From: an uncultured Bacteroides sp.
Lineage (GTDB): Bacteria; Bacteroidota; Bacteroidia; Bacteroidales; Bacteroidaceae
Assembly (NCBI GenBank): GCA_949296855.1
Contig: CASFRN010000054.1
Span: 1-37,706, forward strand
Direction of reading: 5' to 3'
Length of the DNA: 37,706 nt
Shown here: positions 1 to 6,992 of the stretch, piece by piece
Position numbering within the stretch: the first letter of the stretch is position 1
Layout: each line of letters opens with the position of its first letter
Position numbers and translations under genes: made by a program
The notes under the pieces: model-generated
What the model was told of the DNA's origin: nothing
The model's database searches: none
What the model saw: only the letters and a program-made list of their open reading frames with translations

Positions 1-138
1 GAGCGGGCGGCGTTCAACCCCGTGGCTTCGCGCGCGGCGCAGGCGGCTACGCTCAAGGCCGAGAAGGCGGGCGAGGCGACCGTCAACCTGGAAGCGGCGA
101 AGCAGAAACCGGCGGCTTCGGAAGGGGCTGGAGCGTGA
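1..138 (+). CDS. C-terminal end of a probable HU-like DNA-binding protein (partial)
   Basis: An open frame runs from base 1 to a TGA at 136-138 and encodes the last 45 residues of a protein that begins outside the window. The visible tail is Ala/Lys/Glu rich (it reads ERAAFNPVASRAAQAATLK at the start and ends in SEGAGA), as in a flexible basic tail. No diagnostic domain is visible. I infer an HU/IHF-like protein of the Bacteroidota type because a smalltalk peptide follows 51 bases downstream, and that small family is typically found just after HU-like genes in Bacteroides. The codons are richer in G and C than in neighbouring genes, which may reflect only the Ala-rich composition. The frame is certain to be open, but the identity rests on context. 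Confidence 0.55.
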   Translation, partial: ERAAFNPVASRAAQAATLKAEKAGEATVNLEAAKQKPAASEGAGA

Positions 139-189
139 AAATCCACCGTGGTGAAAACTTAAAGACTGACTTAACTAAACTATTCTGTT

Positions 190-291
190 ATGGACAACAA
201 GAAGAAAAACATTTGGGGGATTATCATCCAGACTTTGATTACGATTCTGACCGCTATCGGGACTTCGCTGGGAGTGACTTCGTGCTTGTAG
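190..291 (+). CDS. Smalltalk family small protein
   Basis: A 33-residue ORF beginning MDNKKKNIWG and ending GTSLGVTSCL. It has a charged Lys-rich N-terminus and one hydrophobic segment (about residues 9-29), and ends in Ser-Cys-Leu. This layout matches the smalltalk protein family of Bacteroidales, peptides of about 30-35 residues encoded just downstream of HU-like genes. The function is unknown; a membrane-associated peptide is plausible from the hydrophobic stretch. The upstream partial gene ends 51 bases before this start, so the two are probably co-transcribed, and a terminator-like hairpin follows at 320-351. Recognition is from the sequence pattern and the position. Confidence 0.75.
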   Translation: MDNKKKNIWGIIIQTLITILTAIGTSLGVTSCL

Positions 292-319
292 GAAATTGAA
301 CTTTTCAGCAACACACTTT

Positions 320-351
320 GAGCCTCACAGCAATAACCCTGTGGGGCTTTT
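320..351 (+). terminator. Probable rho-independent terminator after the smalltalk gene
   Basis: The arms AGCCTCACAG (321-330) and CTGTGGGGCT (339-348) pair over ten positions with one G-T wobble around a short loop, followed by a short T run (348-351). It lies between the smalltalk gene and the alpha/beta hydrolase promoter, so it would end the left-hand unit. Confidence 0.6.
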
Positions 352-355
352 GCGC

Positions 356-363
356 TATATTTG
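356..363 (+). promoter_or_regulatory. Bacteroides -7 promoter element for the alpha/beta hydrolase gene
   Basis: TATATTTG matches the Bacteroides primary-sigma -7 consensus TAnnTTTG exactly and lies 29 bases before the ATG at 393. No TTTG -33 element is seen at the usual spacing, and the upstream terminator arm occupies that region. Confidence 0.5.
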
Positions 364-392
364 CCTTCGTAAACCCAAATAAGACTTGAGTC

Positions 393-1469
393 ATGAAACA
401 TTCACTGAAACAACTATGCATGGCTTTGCTGGTCTGCACGTGCGGAGCAGGAAGCCTCACAGCACAAAATCACCCAATTAATTCAAACAGCTTTATGGAA
501 GAGAAATTGACTTTAACACAAGAATGGGACAAGGTGTTCCCGAAAAGCGACAAAGTGAACCACACCAAGGTAACTTTCCACAACCGTTACGGCATCACAC
601 TGGCTGCCGACCTTTACATGCCGAAAAACGCAACAGGCAAACTTCCTGCCATAGCCATCTGCGGCCCTTTCGGCGCGGTAAAAGAACAAGCATCGGGACT
701 CTATGCACAGGCATTGGCTGAACGCGGATTCCTGACATTGGCTTTCGACCCTTCATTTACCGGCGAGAGCGGAGGGCAGCCCCGCTACGTGGCTTCGCCC
801 GACATCAATACCGAAGACTTCTGTGCAGCCGTAGACTATCTGTCGGCACGTGAAGATACAGACCCTGAACGCATCGGCATACTGGGTATCTGCGGTTGGG
901 GCGGAATGGCTATCAACGCCGCAGCCATCGACACACGCATCAAAGCGACGGTGGCTTCTACGATGTACAACATGAGCCGCGTTACCGCCAACGGTTATTT
1001 CGATGCGGCAGATAACGCCGACGCACGTTACGAGACACGCAAACAACTGAACGCCCAACGTACAGAAGATTACCTCAACGGCAATTATGCACTGGCTGGC
1101 GGCGTAGCCGACCCCTTGCCCGAAGACGCTCCGCAATTCGTGAAAGATTATCATGCTTATTACAAGACTTCACGCGGATACCACAAACGTTCGCTTAATT
1201 CGAACGGAGGATGGAACAAGACTTCGTCCCTCTCCTTCCTCAACATGCCGATATTGGCGTATGCCGGTGAAATCCGTAGCGCCGTATTGCTCGTCCACGG
1301 CGAGAAAGCGCACTCACGCTATTTCAGTGAAGACACGTACAAGATGCTGAAAGGCGACAACAAAGAACTGCTGATTGTCCCCGGAGCAAGCCATACCGAC
1401 TTGTATGACAACTTCGAAAAAATCCCGTTCGATAAAATTGAGCAGTTCTATCGTATGTATTTGAAATAG
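393..1469 (+). CDS. Secreted alpha/beta hydrolase, dienelactone hydrolase-like
   Basis: A 358-residue protein with an N-terminal signal peptide (hydrophobic run about residues 8-24, likely cleavage after TAQ). The alpha/beta hydrolase fold shows an oxyanion region around AICGPFG, a nucleophile elbow LGICGWGG with Cys167 in the position of the usual Ser, and a late PGASH motif with His334 as the catalytic base. A Cys nucleophile is known in dienelactone hydrolases and in the broader group that includes E. coli YcjY. The substrate cannot be read from the sequence; a small ester or thioester in the periplasm is the reasonable guess. It stands alone between a terminator and a palindromic repeat, so it is probably monocistronic. 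The start at 393 gives the complete signal peptide. Confidence 0.85.
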   Translation: MKHSLKQLCMALLVCTCGAGSLTAQNHPINSNSFMEEKLTLTQEWDKVFPKSDKVNHTKVTFHNRYGITLAADLYMPKNATGKLPAIAICGPFGAVKEQASGLYAQALAERGFLTLAFDPSFTGESGGQPRYVASPDINTEDFCAAVDYLSAREDTDPERIGILGICGWGGMAINAAAIDTRIKATVASTMYNMSRVTANGYFDAADNADARYETRKQLNAQRTEDYLNGNYALAGGVADPLPEDAPQFVKDYHAYYKTSRGYHKRSLNSNGGWNKTSSLSFLNMPILAYAGEIRSAVLLVHGEKAHSRYFSEDTYKMLKGDNKELLIVPGASHTDLYDNFEKIPFDKIEQFYRMYLK

Positions 1470-1487
1470 AAGGAATCTGAATCTGTC

Positions 1488-1646
1488 TTATAGTCAAACA
1501 AAATTGGTTCGCGAAAAATATCTTAATGCAATGTCATCCTGAGCAAAGCGAAGGATCTCGTGTGCATCCACGTGGACGCATCCGAGATGCTTCACTACGT
1601 TCAGCATGACAAATGATTTTCGCAATTCATTTCTGATTGACTATAA
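1488..1646. repeat. MITE-like palindromic element, copy A
   Basis: About 159 bp, with ends TTATAGTCAA and TTGACTATAA forming terminal inverted repeats. The interior is an imperfect palindrome built from GTCATCCTGAGC, GAAGGATCTCG, CGAGATGCTTC and GTTCAGCATGAC. A second copy in the opposite orientation lies at 2528-2687 and is about 90 percent identical by eye. There is no coding capacity. It begins 18 bases after the hydrolase stop and ends 14 bases before the lolD stop, so it may also work as a hairpin that ends transcription from both sides. Confidence 0.85.
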
Positions 1647-1660
1647 AAACGGGGAAGCAC

Positions 1661-2335
1661 TTATCGGAACGGATGGGCGCTTTCCCCGCTGATTCTCCCG
1701 TCTATCAAATGGATGGTGCGGTCGGTCTGCGAAGCGAGCGTCTCATCGTGAGTGACGATGACAAAGGTCTGCCCCAACTTCTCACGCAACTCGAAGAACA
1801 AACGGTGCAGTTCTTCCTTGTTCTGCGTGTCAAGGCTTCCCGAAGGCTCATCCGCCAATATCACCGAAGGATGATTGATTAATGCACGGGCTACAGCTAC
1901 CCGTTGCTTCTCTCCTCCCGAAAGCTCCGCCGGCTTATGCGAAGCCCTTTCAGCCAAGCCCAGGAAAGCCAGCATCTCTTCCGCTTCTTTCCGCGCGTTC
2001 CGTCCCGAAGTGCCGTTTATCAATGCCGGTATCATCACGTTCTCTAATGCCGTAAACTCGGGCAATAATTGGTGAAACTGGAACACGAACCCGATTTCTT
2101 TGTTGCGGAAAGCAGCCAGTTCTTTATCTTTCAGACGGTTAACTTCCACATGATTTAATACAATGCGTCCCGCATCGGGCTTGTCCAGCGTTCCCATAAT
2201 CTGAAGCAATGTAGTCTTTCCGGCTCCGCTGGGCCCTACGATACTAACAACTTCTCCTTTGTTTATAGTCAAATCGATTCCTTTCAACACTTGAAGCGAA
2301 CCGAAACTCTTGGTTATTCCTTCTAATTGAATCAT
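1661..2335 (-). CDS. lolD: ABC transporter ATP-binding protein, LolD-like
   Basis: A 224-residue ABC ATPase of the MacB/LolD/FtsE group. The motifs appear in order: Walker [11 protein letters not shown], a Q-loop at [13 protein letters not shown], signature LSGGEKQR, Walker [10 protein letters not shown] with D-loop SLD, and H-loop VTHD. LolD powers release of lipoproteins from the inner membrane with LolC/E permeases; no permease gene is adjacent here, which is common in Bacteroides, where lolCE lies elsewhere. The gene is bracketed by two inverted repeat copies (1488-1646 and 2528-2687), which separate it from tcdA although both are on the minus strand. A related MacB-type export role cannot be excluded from the ATPase alone. 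Confidence 0.85.
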   Translation of the reverse strand: MIQLEGITKSFGSLQVLKGIDLTINKGEVVSIVGPSGAGKTTLLQIMGTLDKPDAGRIVLNHVEVNRLKDKELAAFRNKEIGFVFQFHQLLPEFTALENVMIPALINGTSGRNARKEAEEMLAFLGLAERASHKPAELSGGEKQRVAVARALINHPSVILADEPSGSLDTQNKEELHRLFFELREKLGQTFVIVTHDETLASQTDRTIHLIDGRISGESAHPFR

Positions 2336-2364
2336 GTTTATATTTTATTTTTAATAAATGTCCG

Positions 2365-2371
2365 CAAAGTA
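2365..2371 (-). promoter_or_regulatory. Possible -7 promoter element for lolD
   Basis: The minus strand reads TACTTTG followed by C, one base shorter than the TAnnTTTG consensus, 29 bases before the lolD ATG. If used, lolD is transcribed on its own from inside the segment bracketed by the two inverted elements. Confidence 0.35.
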
Positions 2372-2376
2372 CCAAC

Positions 2377-2458
2377 TGTAGGGGCGGGGTCTGCCCGCCC
2401 AAATACATCAACTATTGTATCCGTGAGTGCATTCGGGCAGGCAAACCCTGCCCCTACA
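2377..2458. repeat. GC-rich palindromic intergenic repeat
   Basis: The arms begin TGTAGGGGCGGGGTCTGCCC at 2377 and end in the near-complement finishing GCCCCTACA at 2458. They pair over 24 bases with three mismatches, around a 34-base AT-richer centre. It is much richer in G and C than its surroundings. Similar TAGGGGC hairpins are dispersed in many bacterial genomes. It lies just upstream of the possible lolD promoter. Confidence 0.75.
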
Positions 2459-2527
2459 AGCGTTTGGCAAAATGCGGATATTCATATTATATTTACGATT
2501 TTCAATTTACAAAATACGATTGATTTA

Positions 2528-2687
2528 TTATAGTCAATCAGAAATGAATTACGAAAATCATTTGTCATGCTGAACGTAGTGAAGCATCTCGAATGCGCCC
2601 ACGTGGATGTACACGAGATCCTTCACGTGCGTTCAGGATGACAATACATCAACTATTTTTCGCAAAACCAATTTTGTTTGACTATAA
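2528..2687. repeat. MITE-like palindromic element, copy B (inverted relative to copy A)
   Basis: About 160 bp with the same TTATAGTCAA ends as copy A but in the opposite orientation. Its reverse complement matches copy A nearly base for base, especially over the last 45 positions. The two copies flank an 880-bp segment containing lolD and a GC-rich hairpin. With the hairpin at 2377-2458 it fills most of the 385-bp gap between tcdA and lolD; I see no gene in that gap. Confidence 0.85.
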
Positions 2688-2720
2688 ATAGTAAACCGTA
2701 AATTGTCTAATAAATTGACC

Positions 2721-3443
2721 TTATAACTTACGTATCACATATTCCGCCAAATAACATCCGAACACCGCCGGCATATAGCTGATAGTCCCTGTGGTCGATT
2801 TCTTATTCTGTTCGTCATTCACCAATACCACCGCATTCGGGTCTGCCTGTTCGGTACTGAACACTACGGGGACTTTCCGCTTCACGCCCATCTTCTGCAA
2901 ACGTTTCCGTACCGCTTTGCTCAATCCGCAATGATAGGTCTCCCACAGGTCGGCAAAACGGACTTGGGTAATGTCGCTCTTCGCTCCTGCTCCCATGCTA
3001 CAAACGATTTTAATGCCCCGCCTCAAAGCGTGATATATCAAATAACATTTCGGAGATACCGTATCAATGGCGTCTACTATAAAATCGAACCGATTATTAT
3101 CCAACAATTCAGGGATAGCCTCATCTTTCAAATACACCGGAAGCACCGCCAGCCGCACATCGGGATTGATATCCCGAAAGCGTTCCGCAAGCACTTCCGC
3201 CTTAGGCTTCCCTAATGTGGAATGAAGCGCAGGAAGCTGGCGGTTGATATTGGTGGGCTGCACCGTATCGGCATCCACAATGGTCATCCGCCCCACCCCT
3301 GCACGGCACAACATCTCGGCGGCATACGCCCCTACTCCGCCCAAGCCTACCACCAAGACATGGGCATTGCGCAAACGCTCCATTTTTTCTTTTCCCAGCA
3401 ACAATCCGGTACGTTGCCGCCAATCTATTCTATCTTCGCTCAT
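2721..3443 (-). CDS. tcdA: tRNA threonylcarbamoyladenosine dehydratase
   Basis: A 240-residue member of the ThiF/E1-like superfamily. The nucleotide-binding GLGGVGAYAAEMLCRAGVGR motif lies at about residues 33-52, followed by an acidic adenylation motif (DADTVQPTNINRQ) and IVDAIDTVSPK. The C-terminal GTISYMPAVFGCYLAEYVI is typical of TcdA/CsdL. The enzyme uses ATP to cyclise t6A37 in tRNA to ct6A. Length and domain layout fit a complete TcdA, not MoeB or ThiF, which carry partner-specific zinc Cys pairs not seen here. Its ATG overlaps the antiporter stop by four bases (ATGA), so the two are translationally coupled. Confidence 0.9.
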   Translation of the reverse strand: MSEDRIDWRQRTGLLLGKEKMERLRNAHVLVVGLGGVGAYAAEMLCRAGVGRMTIVDADTVQPTNINRQLPALHSTLGKPKAEVLAERFRDINPDVRLAVLPVYLKDEAIPELLDNNRFDFIVDAIDTVSPKCYLIYHALRRGIKIVCSMGAGAKSDITQVRFADLWETYHCGLSKAVRKRLQKMGVKRKVPVVFSTEQADPNAVVLVNDEQNKKSTTGTISYMPAVFGCYLAEYVIRKL

Positions 3444-5584
3444 GAATGTTTCTTAAACCATTTATAAATCCAATTACCCACCTTATCATAATATTGCGTC
3501 TCGGCAAACCCGCGCGGGTCGGCAAACGAAAGGCTCTCGTTCGGGTCTCCCCTTTGCTCTGGATAAAGCAACATGATGCTGTTGTTATTAAAATACTTAG
3601 ACACCTGCATCGGCAATTTCTCGAAAGAGGAATCATACGAAATCGAACCGCGGCGTGCACTCACAATCACTAATAAATGGTCGTAATTGACTTGTCCGGT
3701 AAGCAACAACAAATCATCCCAATTATCCAGTTCCGAATAAACCGCCCGTGTGTCTTTGTGTTTCTTCTGGATACAACCTCTGATGTAGCCCAATGTCTGC
3801 GGATGGGCGTAGAAATGCAAACGGCATCCTAACTGGCTGCTCATGCGGCACATATAGGCAATCCACTTGGTAAACCCGTGCTCGAACTCCGACTTCGGAG
3901 GGACAGCCACGATGATGCGGCGCAAGGTATTTACCGGAATCAAAAACCGGACCACCATCACTTGCAGATAGGTGTTCTTCAACAAGTTCTCGGTCAGATT
4001 CCCGAAAAAAGAATCGACAATGCTTGCCTTGTAATGCAATCCGATGATGATGCCTGTAGCCTCGTATTCTTTTGCCGTATGCAAAATGCCGGCTGTAATG
4101 TTCAGGTCGAAGCGGCTCACGGTAGTGAGCTTCACATTGGTCGAAGCCGCTATTTGAGCCGCCCGTTCCAAGTTCCGTTTGCTCCGCATTTCCTGCTTTA
4201 CCGAGTCGTTATTGTCGTTGATGACACTCAATGCAACCAAATTATCGGGAAGTTTCTCGTCACGCAACACCAAGCCCAAGCTCATCAGCCCCTCCAGCGT
4301 TTCCGGATTCGCCACCGGAATGAGGAAACGCTCCTTCTCCTGCTCTTTCTCCTCTTCCACATCGGCATCGTGCATGGCAATCCGCTTGGCGGTATGTTCG
4401 GTTATGAACGAACTGACGATGCACGTCACCAGTATCAAGAGAATCGTACCGTTCAACACATCTTCATTCAACAAACGTTCGCCCGAAGGCAAGACTATGC
4501 CATATCCCACCAATACCGCCGCCAATGTAGCCGCCGCCTGCGCATTGCTCAAACCGAACATCAGTTCACGCTCTAAGGCACGCATCCGGAAAATCTTTTG
4601 CGTAAGCCATGAGGCAATCCACTTACCTGCCAAAGCCACGACAATCATCACCATAGCTACCTTTATCGAGTCAATATGGCCGAACAACACATTCAAGTTG
4701 ATCAACATTCCGACCCCTATCAGGAAATAAGGAATGAACAAAGCGTTGCCCACAAACTCCAAGTGATTCATCAGCGGAGACACGTGAGGTATCAGGCGGT
4801 TCAGCAACAACCCCACAAGGAATGCGCCCAAAATGCCTTCCATGCCTATCAGCTCCATCAATCCCCCACCAAGGAAAACCATTGCCAACACGAAGATATA
4901 CTGCACCACATTGTCGCTATACCGGCGGAAGAACCAACGGGCGATGCGGGGGAAAGTGTACATAATGATGATGCTCAACACCAGGAACTTCAGCACCAGC
5001 CATATCCAGAAATAATCCGAAGTCTCTCCCTTATACAAACCGGATATGACCGCCAAGACCAACAAGGTAAGCGTATCGGTCACCGCCGTACCGCCTACCG
5101 CAATGCCTACCGCACGATGGCGGTTGATGCCGTAACGGATAACAATCGGATAAGCAATCAAGGTATGCGAAGCATACATACTGGCAAGCAAAACCGAAGT
5201 GATTACACCATAATCCAGGATGTTCATATTCGTCCAAAAGCCGATACCCAACGGAATAATGAAAGCCAACAACCCCAATACCGTCGCCTTGACCCGGATG
5301 CTCTTGAAATCCTCCATATTCATTTCCAGCCCGGCAAGGAACATGATGTAATAAAGCCCTACCTTGCCAAACAATTCAAAACTGCTATCGCGCGCCAAGA
5401 TATTAAACCCGTGCTCGCCTATCACTACCCCTGCCAATATCATCCCGATGATATGCGGAATGCGCAGACGTTCCAAAATAATCGGCGCAAAAAGGATAAT
5501 AACAAGCACAAGAAAGAAAATCCACGTGGGGTCGGTAATAGGAAAATGGATATCAAAGTCTATAAAGTCTGCAAGTTCTTTCAT
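3440..5584 (-). CDS. Cation:proton antiporter (CPA2) with a C-terminal USP-like region
   Basis: A 714-residue inner-membrane protein. Residues 1 to about 400 are a Na+/H+ exchanger domain with about 12 hydrophobic segments, including ILAGVVIGEHG and a GMEGILGAFLVGLLL segment typical of CPA2 carriers. Residues from about 420 to the end are soluble and resemble universal-stress-protein domains (VPPKSEFEHG, then VNYDHLLVIVSARRGS). The family exchanges Na+ or K+ for protons; the soluble part is usually regulatory. A minus-strand CAAAAATA at 5617-5624 supplies a -7 element, and tcdA follows with a four-base overlap. Ion selectivity cannot be read from the sequence. Confidence 0.88.
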   Translation of the reverse strand: MKELADFIDFDIHFPITDPTWIFFLVLVIILFAPIILERLRIPHIIGMILAGVVIGEHGFNILARDSSFELFGKVGLYYIMFLAGLEMNMEDFKSIRVKATVLGLLAFIIPLGIGFWTNMNILDYGVITSVLLASMYASHTLIAYPIVIRYGINRHRAVGIAVGGTAVTDTLTLLVLAVISGLYKGETSDYFWIWLVLKFLVLSIIIMYTFPRIARWFFRRYSDNVVQYIFVLAMVFLGGGLMELIGMEGILGAFLVGLLLNRLIPHVSPLMNHLEFVGNALFIPYFLIGVGMLINLNVLFGHIDSIKVAMVMIVVALAGKWIASWLTQKIFRMRALERELMFGLSNAQAAATLAAVLVGYGIVLPSGERLLNEDVLNGTILLILVTCIVSSFITEHTAKRIAMHDADVEEEKEQEKERFLIPVANPETLEGLMSLGLVLRDEKLPDNLVALSVINDNNDSVKQEMRSKRNLERAAQIAASTNVKLTTVSRFDLNITAGILHTAKEYEATGIIIGLHYKASIVDSFFGNLTENLLKNTYLQVMVVRFLIPVNTLRRIIVAVPPKSEFEHGFTKWIAYMCRMSSQLGCRLHFYAHPQTLGYIRGCIQKKHKDTRAVYSELDNWDDLLLLTGQVNYDHLLVIVSARRGSISYDSSFEKLPMQVSKYFNNNSIMLLYPEQRGDPNESLSFADPRGFAETQYYDKVGNWIYKWFKKHS

Positions 5585-5616
5585 AAATTGGTATCGTCAT
5601 TGGTTCATTTCACGAA

Positions 5617-5624
5617 CAAAAATA
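5617..5624 (-). promoter_or_regulatory. -7 promoter element for the antiporter-tcdA unit
   Basis: The minus strand reads TATTTTTG, an exact match to TAnnTTTG, 32 bases before the antiporter ATG. A TTTG -33 element is not obvious. Confidence 0.45.
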
Positions 5625-5667
5625 GAAAAAATCTTCCGATTATCCGCATTAATCGAACAGAATGTTT

Positions 5668-5675
5668 TATTTTTG
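5668..5675 (+). promoter_or_regulatory. -7 promoter element for asd
   Basis: TATTTTTG on the plus strand matches TAnnTTTG, back to back with the antiporter promoter. It would give asd a leader of about 200 bases that contains the inverted repeat at 5713-5838. Confidence 0.4.
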
Positions 5676-5712
5676 CGGTCAGATTTGTACAAAGTCATAT
5701 TGCATGACGCTT

Positions 5713-5838
5713 TCATAGCACACAGAATACACAGACAAGCACAGATTAACACAAAATCATCTTTAGGTTGCATACGTCTGCATAAAATATAACATTCTGT
5801 GTTTATCTGTGTTTTTCTGCGTCATCTGTGTGCTATGA
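5713..5838. repeat. Dispersed ACACAGA-type inverted repeat
   Basis: Perfect 13-bp outer arms TCATAGCACACAG (5713-5725) and CTGTGTGCTATGA (5826-5838) enclose further complementary CACAGA-rich stretches. Related sequence lies at 6914-6992, 10255-10310 and 24170-24299. It sits in the probable asd leader and could fold in the mRNA. Confidence 0.75.
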
Positions 5839-5884
5839 GACATATAAACAAGAAAATATTAACATAAAAAATAGAGTTGAAAAT

Positions 5885-6895
5885 ATGAAAGTAGCGATTG
5901 TTGGCGCAAGCGGAGCCGTAGGACAAGAGTTCCTGCGCGTGCTCGATGAAAGGAATTTTCCTATCGATGAATTAGTGTTGTTCGGTTCTCACCGGAGTGC
6001 CGGACGAAAATATACTTTCCGCGGGAAAGAAATCGAAGTAAAATTATTGCAACACAATGATGATTTCAAAGGAGTGGACATTGCCTTCACTTCCGCGGGA
6101 GCCGGAACTTCGAAAGAGTTTGCCGAGACCATCACGAAATATGGCGCGGTGATGATTGACAACTCAAGCGCGTTCCGCATGGATGCAGATATTCCTTTGG
6201 TAGTGCCCGAAGTAAATCCGGACGATGCGCTCAACCGCCCGCGTGGCATCATTGCTAACCCCAATTGCACCACCATCCAAATGGTAGTAGCCCTGAAGGC
6301 TATCGAAAACCTGACCCATATCAAACGGGTACACGTTTCTACCTACCAAGCAGCCAGCGGAGCGGGTGCAGCCGCTATGGACGAACTTTACGAACAATAC
6401 CGCCAAGTATTGAACAACGAACCGGTAAAAGTAGAGAAGTTCGCTTACCAGCTTGCCTTCAACCTGATTCCGCAAATCGATGTCTTCACCGACAATGGTT
6501 ATACGAAAGAAGAAATGAAGATGTATAACGAGACCCGCAAAATCATGCACTCGGATGTAAAGGTCAGCGCGACTTGTGTGCGTGTGCCTGCCCTGCGCTC
6601 ACACTCGGAAAGCATTTGGATTGAGACCGAACGTCCCGTATCAGTAGAAGAAGCCCGCAAGGCATTTGCCGAAGGCGAAGGACTGGTATTAATGGATAAT
6701 CCCGAAAAGAAGGAATACCCCATGCCGCTCTTCTTAGCAGGAAAAGACCCGGTTTATGTAGGCCGCATCCGTAAAGACCTAAGCAACGAAAACGGATTGA
6801 CATTCTGGATTGTAGGCGACCAAATCAAGAAAGGCGCCGCACTGAATGCCGTACAGATTGCTGAATACCTGATAAAGGTAGGCAACATTAAATAA
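5885..6895 (+). CDS. asd: Aspartate-semialdehyde dehydrogenase
   Basis: A 336-residue enzyme that reduces aspartyl phosphate to aspartate semialdehyde with NADPH, the branch point to lysine/diaminopimelate, threonine and methionine. The N-terminal [10 protein letters not shown] is the dinucleotide-binding loop. Cys128 in ANPNCTTIQ is the catalytic nucleophile. The later [10 protein letters not shown] carries conserved substrate- and catalysis-related residues. The frame is open from 5828, but the start chosen is ATG 5885: the protein from there begins [10 protein letters not shown] as usual for the family, while the upstream codons lie in a repeat and encode nothing conserved. The gene stands alone between two dispersed repeats. 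Confidence 0.95.
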   Translation: MKVAIVGASGAVGQEFLRVLDERNFPIDELVLFGSHRSAGRKYTFRGKEIEVKLLQHNDDFKGVDIAFTSAGAGTSKEFAETITKYGAVMIDNSSAFRMDADIPLVVPEVNPDDALNRPRGIIANPNCTTIQMVVALKAIENLTHIKRVHVSTYQAASGAGAAAMDELYEQYRQVLNNEPVKVEKFAYQLAFNLIPQIDVFTDNGYTKEEMKMYNETRKIMHSDVKVSATCVRVPALRSHSESIWIETERPVSVEEARKAFAEGEGLVLMDNPEKKEYPMPLFLAGKDPVYVGRIRKDLSNENGLTFWIVGDQIKKGAALNAVQIAEYLIKVGNIK

Positions 6896-6913
6896 GCCGT
6901 TTGCCTCTATATA

Positions 6914-6992
6914 AAAAACAGAACACATAGACACTAAAACACAGTATTTTCATATATTTTTCTGTGTTTCTGTGCCTATGTGTGTTTTGTTT
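6914..6992. repeat. Dispersed ACACAGA-type inverted repeat
   Basis: AACACATAGACAC followed by AAACACAG (6937-6944) pairs with CTGTGTTT (6962-6969) and CTATGTGTGTT further on. GAACACATAGACAC recurs exactly in the repeat near 24180. It lies between the convergent asd and S41 peptidase genes and may serve as a shared transcription end. Confidence 0.7.

Noticed and set aside
1488..2687. Composite transposon carrying lolD
   Set aside because: The flanking elements have no transposase and no target-site duplication could be identified around the whole segment; inversion or independent insertion is at least as likely.
4676..5707. 343-codon plus-strand open frame
   Set aside because: It lies opposite the antiporter gene, is rich in His/Gln/Tyr as typical of antisense frames in Bacteroides, and has no recognisable domain.
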